Of a DNA stretch of 54,007 bases, positions 16,356-26,302 are shown in pieces; the stretch's first letter is position 1; each line of letters begins with the position of its first letter. The notes beneath the pieces were generated by a model. The model did no database searches. It was not told the origin of the DNA and saw nothing but the letters and a program-made list of their open reading frames with translations. The position numbers and the translations under genes are program-made. Source of the stretch: Christensenella sp. UBA7597 (lineage in GTDB: Bacteria > Bacillota > Clostridia > Christensenellales > Borkfalkiaceae); assembly GCA_002474405.1 (NCBI GenBank), contig DLQW01000031.1, positions 13,783 to 67,789 on the forward strand, given 5' to 3'.

Positions 16356-19223
16356 TTATGCCGCTTCCGCAGACCGTTCCGTCCATACGGCGTAAAGCGT
16401 TGTGCCCGCGGGCAGCGCCGCCGCTTCCGCCGTGGTGTATTCGCCCGTCGTCGCGTTCTCGCTCGTCGCCCAGCCGCCGAACGTATAGCCGGCTCTGGCA
16501 GGGTCGGATACGCCGCCCACCGCCGTCGTATATTCCGTATTGCCCGTAACCATCGATACAACGTAAGATTTATCTTCCGAAAGCGTGCAAGAATACACTA
16601 CGGGGCGATAGGAAGAATTCCAGAATTTAATCCACAGTCTGTCCGTCGCGCCCGCGTCGGTGTAAATCGTAAGGAAATCGCACCAGTAAAACGCGTGCAG
16701 CCCGATGTCTTTCACCGTGGAGCTTATCGTTGCCGAAGAAAGCGACGTGCAGTATCTGAACGCGCCGGTTCCCAGCGTTTCCAGCCCTTCGGGCAACGTG
16801 ATGTCCGTCAGCGCCGCATCTTCCGCAAACGCGTAAAAACCGATTTCTTTCAGACCTTTGCCGAACGTTACTTCTTTCAGCGACGCATTGTTGTAAAACG
16901 CGAACGAGCCCACTTTTTCCAGTCCGTCGGGCAGATGCAGCGAAATCAGTCCGCTGTCGCTGAACGCGCTGCTTCCGATTTCTTTCAGCCCCTTGCCGAA
17001 CGTTACCGTTTTCAGATTTTCGCATTTTCCGAACGCGCTCGAACCGATAACTTCCAGCGAATCGGGAAGCGCCGACCCCGGAAGCGACAAATCCAGCGCC
17101 GAACAACCGTAAAACGCATACGCGCCGATTTCTTTCACGGTATCGCCGAAATTCACTCTTTCAAGACTCGTGCAGCCGAAAAACGCATACGCGCCCACCG
17201 TTTCCAGCTTGTTCGATCTCGAAAAATCCACTCTCGCCAGCTGCGTTTCGTAAAACGCCGAACGCCCGATAGACGTAAGATTCACAGGCAAATCGATGGT
17301 TCTCAGCTGACAGCCGTAAAACGCGTAATCTTCGATGGTCGTAATCTTGCTGCCCAGCGAAATGCTGCGGAGCGTGCTCATATAAAACGCGCTTCTGCCG
17401 ATATATTCCACGTCGGAAGTATCCGTAACGTCGGAAATCGTATCGCATTCTTTAAACGCGTAATCGGCAATGCCTTTCTTGCCCGCCATCGATACCGAAT
17501 CCACGTCCGTGCCGTCGATGAAGCCAACCACCCAGTTTCCGGCGGTAACCACGGCTTTGCCGTCGTTTTTCGTCGCCGTCCAGAGGCTGCTCTCTTTAAA
17601 AGCGTCCTGTCCGATTCTCGTTACCGTCGCGGGAATGTTGGAACCGTTGTGCGCAGTGCCGTAAAACGCCAGCGCGCCGATCGTCTGCAATCCGATTTTT
17701 CCCGTCTGATTGTCTACGGGGAAGCTTGCCGTGGCAAGCAACGAAGATTTATAAAACGCGCCCGAATCCAGCAGCCTGAGCGCGCCCCCCGCCACCGAAC
17801 GTACCGACAGCAGACTTGCGCAGCTCGAAAAAGCATACGCGCCCACCGTTTTTACGCTTTCGGGCAGCAGCACGTAATAGATGCCGTTGCAATTCTGAAA
17901 CACCGACGCCGCGATGCCCCGCGTATCCGCGGGCAACGTTTCCGTCTTTTTGGCGCCGGTATTGCCGATCGCCACATTGAGATTGACTTTATTGTCTTTA
18001 TCGGAAAGCTCCGTTTTTTTCGCCTCGGTAATTTCCGTCAGCCACTTATCCGCATAAATATAGCCGCTTTCTTCCTGCGCAAGCGCAATCGCCGTACCGG
18101 AAATCAGCGAAGCCCCCACGCGCGTAACGCTGTCCGGAATAACGATCGTTTCCAGCGCCGTATCGGAAACGAACACGTACGAACCAAGCGTTTCCACCGT
18201 ATCGGGAATTTTCACTTCGCGCAACGCCGTGCATTCGCGGAAAGCGCTGTTGCCTATCGAAATCAGGCTGCCTTTGTCCTCTCCGTCGGCTCCGTAAAAA
18301 TCAATCGTCGTCAGTGCCGTGCATTTGCCGAACGCCTGTATGCCGATGTACAGCAGATTTTTTCCCGTCGTCAGTTTCGTCGCCTCGGTATTACCGAAAA
18401 ACGCGTATTGCGCCACCGTAACCACCGAATCGGGCAACGTGATTTCCTTCATCGCGCTGCAGTTCGAAAACGCCGAAGCGCCGATCGTCTGCACGTTTCT
18501 GCCGATTTCTATGTGTTCCAGCGAATAGCAATACCCGAACGTGCTTTCTTCTATCGTCGTGATGCCGTCGGGAATGTTCACCGTCGTCAGAGCGTTGCAG
18601 TTCTGAAACGCGCCGGCGCCGAGGGAAGTAAGCGCGTCGTTCAGCGTCGCCGTTTCCAGATTCGCGCAGTTGTAAAAGGCTTCTTTGCCCACCGAGCGCA
18701 TATTTGCGCCCAGCACCACGCCCGTTACTCTCGAACTGCCGCGGAACGCGCCGTCCGCAATGCTCGTTACCGGCTTGCCGCGGTATTCGTCCTCAAACGT
18801 AACCGTGCCCGTCGTGGAAGTGCCTACCTGCGTGATTTCGTATTCCGAATTATTGTTGATCAGCGTGTATACGCAACCCGTGGTGTAATTCATGTGGAAT
18901 TCCAGCCCCGCCGACCATGCGGACTGCACGGAATCCTGTTTGCCCGAATTTGCGCGTACGCGCAGCACGTAATCGCCCGTCTGTAAAAACGCCAGATCCA
19001 GCGTGGCTTTTCTGACGCTTTTTTCCTCTTTTTCCTCGCTTGAAACGTTCGTAACTTCCACGGTGTAAGTACGCGCCCCGGAAATTTCGCTCCACGTTAA
19101 ATTATTATCTACGTCCACCGCCAGATTCGTCGGCGTTTCCAGCGACTCCTCTTTGGCGCATGCGGAAAAAAACGCGGCGATGACGAGCGTCAGCGTTAAT
19201 AATAAACTCTTTAATCTCTTCAT
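16356..19223 (-). CDS. 955-aa LRR_5 (BspA-type) surface lipoprotein
   Basis: The start is placed at 19223 (MKRLKSLLL) because GAGGAG lies seven bases upstream. The signal peptide ends at a lipobox FSAC (Cys22). A fibronectin-III-like segment spans about 28-115 (PTNLAVDVDN ... LTWSEISGARTYTVEV). LRR_5 repeats follow from about 135 to 870 with the typical 'I-G-x-x-A-F-x-x-C-x-x-L-x-x-V-x-L-P' cycle. One InlB/Flg_new repeat lies at about 880-945 (ARAGYTFGGWATSE ... LYAVW). Proteins of this type are exported adhesin-like or host-interaction proteins; the exact ligand is unknown. The gene begins only 70 bases after the double-VWA gene, with a hairpin but no T tract between, so it may be the last gene of the MoxR operon. 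That arrangement is the best hint at a link between the two. Confidence 0.9.
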   Translation of the reverse strand: MKRLKSLLLTLTLVIAAFFSACAKEESLETPTNLAVDVDNNLTWSEISGARTYTVEVTNVSSEEKEEKSVRKATLDLAFLQTGDYVLRVRANSGKQDSVQSAWSAGLEFHMNYTTGCVYTLINNNSEYEITQVGTSTTGTVTFEDEYRGKPVTSIADGAFRGSSRVTGVVLGANMRSVGKEAFYNCANLETATLNDALTSLGAGAFQNCNALTTVNIPDGITTIEESTFGYCYSLEHIEIGRNVQTIGASAFSNCSAMKEITLPDSVVTVAQYAFFGNTEATKLTTGKNLLYIGIQAFGKCTALTTIDFYGADGEDKGSLISIGNSAFRECTALREVKIPDTVETLGSYVFVSDTALETIVIPDSVTRVGASLISGTAIALAQEESGYIYADKWLTEITEAKKTELSDKDNKVNLNVAIGNTGAKKTETLPADTRGIAASVFQNCNGIYYVLLPESVKTVGAYAFSSCASLLSVRSVAGGALRLLDSGAFYKSSLLATASFPVDNQTGKIGLQTIGALAFYGTAHNGSNIPATVTRIGQDAFKESSLWTATKNDGKAVVTAGNWVVGFIDGTDVDSVSMAGKKGIADYAFKECDTISDVTDTSDVEYIGRSAFYMSTLRSISLGSKITTIEDYAFYGCQLRTIDLPVNLTSIGRSAFYETQLARVDFSRSNKLETVGAYAFFGCTSLERVNFGDTVKEIGAYAFYGCSALDLSLPGSALPDSLEVIGSSAFGKCENLKTVTFGKGLKEIGSSAFSDSGLISLHLPDGLEKVGSFAFYNNASLKEVTFGKGLKEIGFYAFAEDAALTDITLPEGLETLGTGAFRYCTSLSSATISSTVKDIGLHAFYWCDFLTIYTDAGATDRLWIKFWNSSYRPVVYSCTLSEDKSYVVSMVTGNTEYTTAVGGVSDPARAGYTFGGWATSENATTGEYTTAEAAALPAGTTLYAVWTERSAEAA

Positions 19224-19248
19224 AGCGTTCTCCTCTTTCAAGCCCGCC

Positions 19249-19275
19249 GCCCGGACAAAATCAATCTGTCCGGGC
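19249..19275 (-). other. Intercistronic hairpin between the double-VWA gene and the LRR lipoprotein gene
   Basis: Perfect 9-bp stem GCCCGGACA/TGTCCGGGC with a 9-base loop, just upstream of the LRR gene's ribosome binding site. No T tract follows, so it is more likely a processing or stabilising element than a terminator. Confidence 0.45.
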
Positions 19276-19293
19276 AACAAAGCTTCGCCGCGG

Positions 19294-22209
19294 CTAAGCC
19301 GCTTTCCGATTTTCCTTCTGCTGTTTCTTTTCGCGGATGATTTCGTGCAGCCACTTGAACTTGAATTTTCTCACGGCGATATCCGTAAGAAGCAGCACGA
19401 TGGAAAGAATCGCAAACAGGTACCGCGGGTCGAACGTTCTTTCGATGCCCGTAATAAACCCTTCGAAAACTTCCTTCGGGTCGGTAACGTCCTCTATTTT
19501 CTTTCCGTTTCCGTTTGCGGCAAGCCGCACCAGAAACGATTCCGCGTCGTCCGTTTCGGGGTAAAGGTTGTATTCTTCCGAAAACGCAAAAGTCTTGTAA
19601 AGTTCCACCGACTGATGCGCGATCTCCTCGCCGTCCGCGTTCCGCTTCGTCAGCAGAATCTTGTACACGCCCGCTTTTTTCACGATAAATTCGCAGCGGC
19701 TGTACTGGTTCGATTTGCCGAACGGCGTAATCACGTACACGTCCGCGCCGTCGGAAATTTCGTTCAGAGAAACGGAATAATCTTCCGCCCCGCCACTCAG
19801 GCACACCAGCTTCGCTTCCAGCGTTTCGCCGTTTTCCAGATTTGCGTATACCCGCAGCGTGTTCGTATAATTGCGTTCCGTCAGCTGATATTCGTACGCC
19901 GCGGGAGAGATGTCCTCAAGCGGCATCAGATTGTCGATGATGTTCAGAATCAGCTTCTGCCCGTTGGCGTCCGCCATAAACTCCGCCGACCACGACTGCG
20001 AGCCGTCCCATCTGGCAAGCCCCGTCAGATCGCACATAAAGCTGCCCACCGTTCCGGCGCCGAATTTCCACTGCGCGTACAGCGGCGTAACGTCGTATTC
20101 GCCCGTCAGCAGCGTTTCCGCGCCGTCTTTTTTCTTCACGCCGTAGAAGCCGCCCAGCTTCACCCGCATTCTGAACGCGTCGCGCTCGTCTTTTTCCTTT
20201 TCGTCGTCCGAGCCGCTACCCGAACCGCTGCTGCCCGTATCCTGATTGATGCCGTATTCCACGCCGTTGAAAATAGAGGACGTGGGCGATTTCACGATCG
20301 GCGCGAACGGCTCGTTCACCGTTTCTTCCACCTGCTTCGCGCGAAGATCGTTATACATTTCGTCGATCAGATCTTTGCCGCTCGCTTCGGTTACCCGTCC
20401 GCCCAGTTTCAGCGTCTGTCCCGGCTCAACCAGCTTCTGCATATTTTCTTTCACGTCGGCGGAAGGCGACCCCACCAGTACGATGGAAATGGAAATTCCT
20501 CTCTGCGCAAGGCTCTTCGCCTCGTCGTAAGGAGGGTCGTTTTCGCCGTTGCAGTACCCGTCCGACACTATGATGATGTGCCGCTTTTCCACCTGCTTGT
20601 TCGATTGCAGCATTTCGCCCGCACGTTGCAGCGCGCTGAAGAAATTCGTGGAACCGCCCGTCGTTTTCAGCGCGTCGTCCGCAAACGCACGCGTAATCGC
20701 GTTCGCGTTCGTTCTCGAAGTCAGCGGCAGAATCGTACCGTATTCGTTATCCAGCGACACGATGCCGATGTAATCCCGCTCGGTAAGCGCTTCGTAGCAC
20801 GATCTTAAGCCCGCGCGCGCATACTCGAACAATTCGGACATACTTCCCGAACGGTCCACGCACACCACAAGTCCCACGGGCGGCGTATAATTGATCGCCT
20901 CCACGGGCAGCAGTTCCTGATACTGCGTTCCCTTCAGGTCGCTCCGGCTGTACGCGTGCGCGTTGCCTTCGCTGTCGTCGCCGCCGAGGGTCAGCAACCC
21001 TCCGCCGTAATCGTTCACATAGCTGTACAGCATCTCCGTAAAGCCGTCAAACCGCGCCAGGTCTCCGTTGGATACGTTGTTCATAATCACCTGGTCGTAC
21101 CGTCTTAAATCGGTTACCGTTTTCAGCTCCGCGTCGTTTGCCGTTTTCAGTTCGGTGCCGGAAAGATTCAGCCGGTCCACCGCGTATTCGTTGTCGTTCA
21201 GCAGTTTTACCAGCGCTTCCGAGTCCGCGCTCTTCTGCTCGATAATCAGCACTTTGTTGAACGACTGCAGGTTGATATACGTCGTATATTCGTTGTTTTC
21301 CGCAAGAGCGTCTCCCGCGGCAACGATTTCCGCCGTAATCTCGTGCACGCCGGCGGAAGCGAATTTCAGGGTAAACGTTATCTCGTTCGCGCCCAGCGCA
21401 AGGTCGGTAACTTTCGCGCCCTCTTCTTTGCCGTCCGCGTCGGTTACTTTCACGGCTTCGCCGTTGTCTTTCAGCACCACGCGCACGTCTTTATTTACTT
21501 GTCTGCTGCGGAGCAGCACTTTCACGGTGCAGTCCTCGTTCGGTTTCACGTGCGTTTCGGGAAGCTGAATCCCCGTTATCTGCACGTCGTTTTCGATGAA
21601 CGCTTCGGAAATCAGCGCCGTATCCACCACCGTTCCCTGCGCCGTAAGCGCGCGGATGGCGGAAAACGCGTTTCCGTCCGTTTCCAGTCCGTCGGAAATC
21701 AGCACCACTTTCGAACTTTCGGGATGTCCGAACAAATCTTTTGCGTATTTCAGCGCGCCTTCGATGTTCGTCGCGCTCGTATCGGGCAGCTCCGCCGCCT
21801 TGTACATATCGTAAATATCGTCTACTTTATACGTGAGCGGCACGGCGTAATTCTGCGTAAAGCCGAACGTTACCACGCCCATCTTGTAGCCGTCGTATCT
21901 GCCGTCGGCAAGCACCGTCCGCACAAATTCGTCGCGGCGTGCCTGCGCCCGTTCCTCGGTATCGGAAACGTCCACCAGCAGCAGAATTTCGTTTTCTTTG
22001 TTCGTTTTCACGTAGCGGAATTGAATACCGCACAGCACGCAGATGCAAAGCACCATCATGCAAAGATGCGTTACGATGGATACGATGCGGTTCCGCGTTC
22101 TTCTGTAACGCTTCGAAAGCCGGAAATACGGAATCAACGCCAGCGCAAACGCGGGTATCAGCAGCAGAAGCAGCCAAGGATATGAAAAATGTATGGAAAA
22201 ACGATTCAT
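19294..22209 (-). CDS. Membrane protein with two VWA domains and a glutamine-amidotransferase-like middle segment
   Basis: 971 aa. Membrane helices at about 10-28 and 43-62 and near the C-terminus (about 938-955, LFAILSIVLLLTDIAV). The first VWA domain (about 74-205) has an altered MIDAS start D80-V-S82-D-T84. The second (about 446-600) has the canonical D452-R-S454-G-S456 and a downstream SDG. Between them, about 315-440, lies a class-I amidotransferase-like fold segment (YVNDYGGGLLTLGG) with no obvious catalytic Cys-His pair. The layout matches large VWA proteins known from MoxR-DUF58-BatA operons. It probably works at the membrane, binding a partner through divalent metal. GGAGGTG precedes the ATG, and the preceding gene ends 12 bases upstream, so translation is probably coupled. 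Partner unknown. Confidence 0.88.
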   Translation of the reverse strand: MNRFSIHFSYPWLLLLLIPAFALALIPYFRLSKRYRRTRNRIVSIVTHLCMMVLCICVLCGIQFRYVKTNKENEILLLVDVSDTEERAQARRDEFVRTVLADGRYDGYKMGVVTFGFTQNYAVPLTYKVDDIYDMYKAAELPDTSATNIEGALKYAKDLFGHPESSKVVLISDGLETDGNAFSAIRALTAQGTVVDTALISEAFIENDVQITGIQLPETHVKPNEDCTVKVLLRSRQVNKDVRVVLKDNGEAVKVTDADGKEEGAKVTDLALGANEITFTLKFASAGVHEITAEIVAAGDALAENNEYTTYINLQSFNKVLIIEQKSADSEALVKLLNDNEYAVDRLNLSGTELKTANDAELKTVTDLRRYDQVIMNNVSNGDLARFDGFTEMLYSYVNDYGGGLLTLGGDDSEGNAHAYSRSDLKGTQYQELLPVEAINYTPPVGLVVCVDRSGSMSELFEYARAGLRSCYEALTERDYIGIVSLDNEYGTILPLTSRTNANAITRAFADDALKTTGGSTNFFSALQRAGEMLQSNKQVEKRHIIIVSDGYCNGENDPPYDEAKSLAQRGISISIVLVGSPSADVKENMQKLVEPGQTLKLGGRVTEASGKDLIDEMYNDLRAKQVEETVNEPFAPIVKSPTSSIFNGVEYGINQDTGSSGSGSGSDDEKEKDERDAFRMRVKLGGFYGVKKKDGAETLLTGEYDVTPLYAQWKFGAGTVGSFMCDLTGLARWDGSQSWSAEFMADANGQKLILNIIDNLMPLEDISPAAYEYQLTERNYTNTLRVYANLENGETLEAKLVCLSGGAEDYSVSLNEISDGADVYVITPFGKSNQYSRCEFIVKKAGVYKILLTKRNADGEEIAHQSVELYKTFAFSEEYNLYPETDDAESFLVRLAANGNGKKIEDVTDPKEVFEGFITGIERTFDPRYLFAILSIVLLLTDIAVRKFKFKWLHEIIREKKQQKENRKAA

Positions 22210-22221
22210 ATTTTCACCTCC

Positions 22222-24216
22222 TCACACTCCGTCTTTCAGGTGCAGGCACCATTCAAGGAAGAGGAACGCCACCAGCGCCGCCGCAATATACGTAAGCACG
22301 TCTTTATAATAGTCCGCCTCGTTCTTTTCGCGGTCCGGACTGTACAGATTGCTTCTGATTTCCGTAATGTTGCTTTCCGCTTCCGGCATTTTCACGTACA
22401 CGGATTCTTCCGTTTCCGTGCCGTAATACGTCGTCTGTTTCAGCGTATACGTTCCGGGCACCGAAAGCGTAATCGTCGCCGGGAATTCCGTAATCACCAG
22501 AGGTTCTTCCATATTCCCGCCGGTAATCGTAAGCGACGTGCCGCGCGCGTTCAGTTCCGCTTTTTCGCCCACCGCGAAAACGTATTTTTCCACCGTCGCG
22601 GGGAAGAAGTATTCGAACGAATTCTTCATCAGAAGATAAAATTCCGGCAGAATACCGAGGTTCGAATAAGCAAACGAAAAGTTCATCACCAGCGTCTGCG
22701 CGCCGCCCGGCATATCGTTCCGTACCATCAGCATCGGCATCTGATTCAAAGACATCAACACCTGATAACTTGCGTCGTAATTCGAAATCACCTGACAACG
22801 GCTGACGCGGATATAGTTCGGGTCCACGTTCTTCATCACGGCGTGTTCCGTATCGCCGAAGAGCGACGGATACTTCCCGTTCGTGGGCGAAAGCGCCACT
22901 TCGGAACTTCTCGTAAAGCCGCAGTTTTCGGGCGACGTTGCGGGATCCAGCAAAAACACCACGCCGTCCGTGGGCATTTTTTCGGGCATCGTCCGTTCGA
23001 AAATGTAGAGGTCGAACCCTTGCGTCGCCCCCGTTTCGCCTTTTTTCACTTCCGTCGGCTGAATATCCCAGGAATCCGCGAAATCGCTTCTCAGGTTAGA
23101 AATCACGCCGTTTACGAACGGATTCGGTTCCGCACTGACGTACTGTACTTTCAGCGTCTGTTTCTGTCCGCCGAACACGTCGAAGTTATCGTCCAGCGCA
23201 TAGCAATCTTCCATATCTCCCGAAAACGAGAGGTGCACGGAAGAAAACGAATTGATTTTCGTCTGATCCGAACCGCCCAGATTGCCGAGGTCGAACACCT
23301 GTTGGTTTTTCACGTTCGTATCGGCGGCTTCGCCGTCTTTTCTGTATCTGAAAATCAGCGTCGTCGTTTCGTTGTCGTTGCAATCCGCGGCAACCGTGAA
23401 ATTCAGGCTCTTGCCCGCTTCGCCGTTCACCCCGTACACTCTCATGTTCAGGGAAAGGCGGGCGTCCTTGCCGTAACACGCCACCTGCACGGTAAACGAG
23501 TAGTACCCGTCGTCCCATACGGCGCGCGCGTCTAAAATCGCGGCGTTCCATTCGCCTTCTTCCGCCACGTTCACCACTTCAATGCCGTCGGGCGTGGTGT
23601 AATAGCTCGCGTCCGTGTATACGTAAATCATAGCGTCGGGATTGCCGTACAAAATATCTTCGCACTCTTTCAAAGCGCCGTTGATATCCGCCGAAACATA
23701 CCCGAAATCCTGCATGTCCAGCCCTTTCAGCGCTTCCGAAACCGTCGCCGCGGCGCCGTCGCCGGAAATTTGCTTGAACAAAAAGTCCGTTTCGTCGCCG
23801 GCAAGCACCACGGAAAGCGTTCCGCCGCCGCGCAGCACCTGCTTCGCCTGTTCGTCCGCCTGCGTTACGGCGCGTTCGAAACGCGTTGTCGCCGTTTCGG
23901 CGCTTTCCGTACGCATGCTTGCGGAAGTATCGATAATCAGAATCGCCTCGGAAATTTCGGAAGGCGTTTTAAGCACGATTGCCGGCTTCATCAGCACCAT
24001 CGCAAGACACGTAAGCGCCAGCATCTGGCAAAGAAACAGCAACAGGTTGCGTATCTTGCTCACCGGCACTTTCTTTTTCTTCTTTTTCAGGCTCAGTTTC
24101 CATACGTACGTACTGGAAACCGTTTTCTGCTGATAATTGGGGCGGATCAGGTAAATTACGATGAGCGCCACAACACCGAGCAGACCTATCAGTCCTATTT
24201 TATTGATAAGCGTCAT
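22222..24216 (-). CDS. BatA-like VWA membrane protein
   Basis: 664 aa. A BatA-type N-terminus: helix about 7-25, a basic loop with seven consecutive lysines (44-50 region), helix about 56-76, then a VWA domain starting at about 90 with MIDAS D96-T-S98-A-S100. A beta-rich region follows, and a C-terminal membrane helix (about 638-658). The ATG overlaps the stop codon of the DUF58 gene in an ATGA arrangement, which indicates translational coupling. Members of this family act with MoxR ATPases and DUF58 proteins at the cytoplasmic membrane, probably in folding, assembly or metal-dependent regulation of other proteins. The specific client is unknown. Confidence 0.88.
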   Translation of the reverse strand: MTLINKIGLIGLLGVVALIVIYLIRPNYQQKTVSSTYVWKLSLKKKKKKVPVSKIRNLLLFLCQMLALTCLAMVLMKPAIVLKTPSEISEAILIIDTSASMRTESAETATTRFERAVTQADEQAKQVLRGGGTLSVVLAGDETDFLFKQISGDGAAATVSEALKGLDMQDFGYVSADINGALKECEDILYGNPDAMIYVYTDASYYTTPDGIEVVNVAEEGEWNAAILDARAVWDDGYYSFTVQVACYGKDARLSLNMRVYGVNGEAGKSLNFTVAADCNDNETTTLIFRYRKDGEAADTNVKNQQVFDLGNLGGSDQTKINSFSSVHLSFSGDMEDCYALDDNFDVFGGQKQTLKVQYVSAEPNPFVNGVISNLRSDFADSWDIQPTEVKKGETGATQGFDLYIFERTMPEKMPTDGVVFLLDPATSPENCGFTRSSEVALSPTNGKYPSLFGDTEHAVMKNVDPNYIRVSRCQVISNYDASYQVLMSLNQMPMLMVRNDMPGGAQTLVMNFSFAYSNLGILPEFYLLMKNSFEYFFPATVEKYVFAVGEKAELNARGTSLTITGGNMEEPLVITEFPATITLSVPGTYTLKQTTYYGTETEESVYVKMPEAESNITEIRSNLYSPDREKNEADYYKDVLTYIAAALVAFLFLEWCLHLKDGV

Positions 24217-25112
24217 TCCATAATCCCTACCTTTAACAATTCGCCGAACAGCATTTTTTCAATCGGCGTATCCGTATTCACCGAAACGAAATCCGCGCCG
24301 CGTTTCGCGCAGAAAGATTTCAGCTCCGCGCGGAACTCTTCCAGCGCCTCTTCGTACGCTTTCAGCATGCCGCGCGTAATTTTTACTTTCATGTTCTTTT
24401 CGTCGGAAGCGTCCACCGCTTCGGAATCGAGCAGATTCACGCGCCCGTCGTACGCGGGATTGATTTCTTCCGGCGTAAGCACCTGCACCAGCAGCACCTG
24501 CCGCTTTTTGTACGCGAGATAATCCACCGCTTTTTTCCAGTTGCTTTCCGTAAAAAAATCGGAAATAATCACGGTCAGCCCGTTGTTCGTTCCCGTATCG
24601 CGGCAATTCGTAACGCATTTTTCAATGTCCGTTTCGCCGTCGAAATCGATGTCCTCCAAAGTTTTCACCGCACGGAAAAACGCGTTTTTCCCCACGATGG
24701 TGCCGTTTTCGTTTTCCGCGTTGTCGCCCTTCATCAGATAGAACGACGCTTTGTCCATGTTCTGAACCGCAAGAAAACCGAGCGCCGCCGCCGTAGCCAC
24801 CACGTACGCCGCTTTTTTAGGGTTGTCCTTCCCCATCGACGCGGAGCAGTCGATAAAAATCTGCACCTGCATCTGCCGTTCGTCCGTAAACAGTTTCAGA
24901 AAGTATTTTTCGAATCTGCTGTACAGATTCCAGTCGATACGGCGGATATCGTCGCCGGGCTGATACTCTCTGAAATCGGAAAATTCCACCGTCTGCCCGT
25001 AAGTGCTCACCAGGTGTTTTCCTCCGAAATATCCGGAAAGGTTTGTTTGTAAATTCAACGCCAGCGTTTCCAGTCTGCTGAAAAAGCCGTCGTTCAGGTA
25101 AGAAAGCTTCAT
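24213..25112 (-). CDS. DUF58 family protein of the MoxR operon
   Basis: 299 aa from the ATG at 25112, chosen because GGAGAG lies eight bases upstream. The DUF58 signature R-E-Y-Q-P-G-D-D-I-R-R-I-D-W is at about residues 48-61. It is followed by a VWA-like fold whose metal-site start is D88-C-S90-A-S92, then a second conserved acidic strand (LTVIISDFF) at about 180. DUF58 proteins accompany MoxR AAA+ ATPases almost universally and are thought to be their adaptors or partners. This one has no membrane segment. It lies 81 bases after moxR, separated by a hairpin (25135-25159), and its stop overlaps the start of the BatA-like gene. Confidence 0.92.
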   Translation of the reverse strand: MKLSYLNDGFFSRLETLALNLQTNLSGYFGGKHLVSTYGQTVEFSDFREYQPGDDIRRIDWNLYSRFEKYFLKLFTDERQMQVQIFIDCSASMGKDNPKKAAYVVATAAALGFLAVQNMDKASFYLMKGDNAENENGTIVGKNAFFRAVKTLEDIDFDGETDIEKCVTNCRDTGTNNGLTVIISDFFTESNWKKAVDYLAYKKRQVLLVQVLTPEEINPAYDGRVNLLDSEAVDASDEKNMKVKITRGMLKAYEEALEEFRAELKSFCAKRGADFVSVNTDTPIEKMLFGELLKVGIME

Positions 25113-25134
25113 ATCCTTCTCTCCGGTGTTCTCC

Positions 25135-25159
25135 CGCAAGGCGCGAAAGGCGCCCTGCG
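25135..25159 (-). other. Intercistronic hairpin between the MoxR and DUF58 genes
   Basis: 10-bp stem CGCAGGGCGC/GCGCCTTGCG (one G-U pair) with a 5-base loop on the minus-strand transcript. No T tract follows. Similar hairpins lie after other genes of this operon (26303-26325, 19249-19275). Confidence 0.4.
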
Positions 25160-25193
25160 CTCTTTATCGTTTCCGCCTGCCCGGCGGCTTGTG

Positions 25194-26189
25194 TTACTTG
25201 CTTCTGTACTTTTTCCGGATTTCTTCCAGAATCTGCGAAATCGCCTGATCCGCGCTGACGCGCTCGGCAATCGCTTCGAAGTTCATCTTGATTCTGTGGC
25301 GAAGTACGGGGTAGGCAAGTTCCTCCACGTCGGAATACGCCACGTTGAATCTTCCCTTCATCAGCGCTTTCACTTTCGCCGCGGAAATCAACGCCTGTCC
25401 GGCACGGGGCGAAGCGCCCACGCGGATGTATTTCTTCGCCGCTTCCGCCGCGCATTCGCCGTCCGGGTGCGTCGCCGCGGTTAAAATCATCGCATAGCGC
25501 AGCACTTCTTCCGCCACGGGAATCTGATTCGCCGTTTCGCGCATTTTCAGAAGCTGCTCGCCGTTGCAGGCGCTTTCCGCAACTTCCGCCATCGTTTTCT
25601 GCGTCATGTTTACAATCGCCATCAGCTCGTCCAGCGAAGGATCGGGAACGATCAGCTTAAACATAAAGCGGTCCATCTGCGCTTCGGGCAGAGGATACGT
25701 ACCGTCCTGTTCTATCGGGTTCTGCGTGGCAAGCACGAAGAACGGCTCGTTGAGTTTGCGCGATACGCCCATTACCGTAACGGTGTGCTCCTGCATCGCT
25801 TCGAGAAGCGCGGACTGCGTTTTCGGCGTGGCACGGTTGATTTCGTCGGCAAGAATAATGTTGCTGAAAATCGGTCCCGGCTGGAATTCGAACACGGAAT
25901 TCCCCTGCGCGTCTTTTGTGATGATGTTGGTACCCGTAACGTCGGCGGGCATCAGGTCGGGCGTAAACTGTATACGCGAGAACGGCAGCGAGAACACTCT
26001 TCCCAGCGAACGCACCAGACGCGTTTTACCTACGCCGGGCACGCCTTCCAGAAGAACGTTGCCGCCCGCAATCATCGCGATGATCGTTCCTTCCACCACT
26101 TCTTTCTGACCGATAACGTCGCGCGCTACCTGAGCGAAAATATTTTTGCATTGTTCGCTGAACTGCTCGATGTCTTTCTCTGTAACCAT
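25194..26189 (-). CDS. MoxR-family AAA+ ATPase
   Basis: 331 aa. Walker A G49-V-P-G-V-G-K-T56; Walker B I-I-L-A-D-E at 111-116 followed by the family-typical I-N-R-A; sensor motif V-L-A-T-Q-N-P-I-E-Q-D-G-T-Y-P-L-P-E-A-Q at about 153-172, which is diagnostic of MoxR. The length is normal for the family. The predicted role is an ATP-driven chaperone-like motor that remodels or activates protein complexes together with the VWA and DUF58 partners encoded next to it. GAGGAAAG precedes the ATG. It is the second gene of the operon whose promoter lies at 27698-27726. The client protein is not shown by sequence; neighbouring exported giants are candidates by context. Confidence 0.96.
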   Translation of the reverse strand: MVTEKDIEQFSEQCKNIFAQVARDVIGQKEVVEGTIIAMIAGGNVLLEGVPGVGKTRLVRSLGRVFSLPFSRIQFTPDLMPADVTGTNIITKDAQGNSVFEFQPGPIFSNIILADEINRATPKTQSALLEAMQEHTVTVMGVSRKLNEPFFVLATQNPIEQDGTYPLPEAQMDRFMFKLIVPDPSLDELMAIVNMTQKTMAEVAESACNGEQLLKMRETANQIPVAEEVLRYAMILTAATHPDGECAAEAAKKYIRVGASPRAGQALISAAKVKALMKGRFNVAYSDVEELAYPVLRHRIKMNFEAIAERVSADQAISQILEEIRKKYRSK

Positions 26190-26302
26190 TTTACTTTCCT
26201 CTTTCCTTTGCTGTTAGTATTTTAGTAATTTATATCTTTTAACGCGAAAAATCACGTGAATGAAATCACGCAATTTTCCCTCCGTTTTATCCCGATTTTA
26301 AT

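Noticed and set aside
16059..18986. 975-codon plus-strand open frame opposite the 955-aa LRR gene
   Set aside because: Shadow frame; the opposite strand has a signal peptide and clear LRR repeats.
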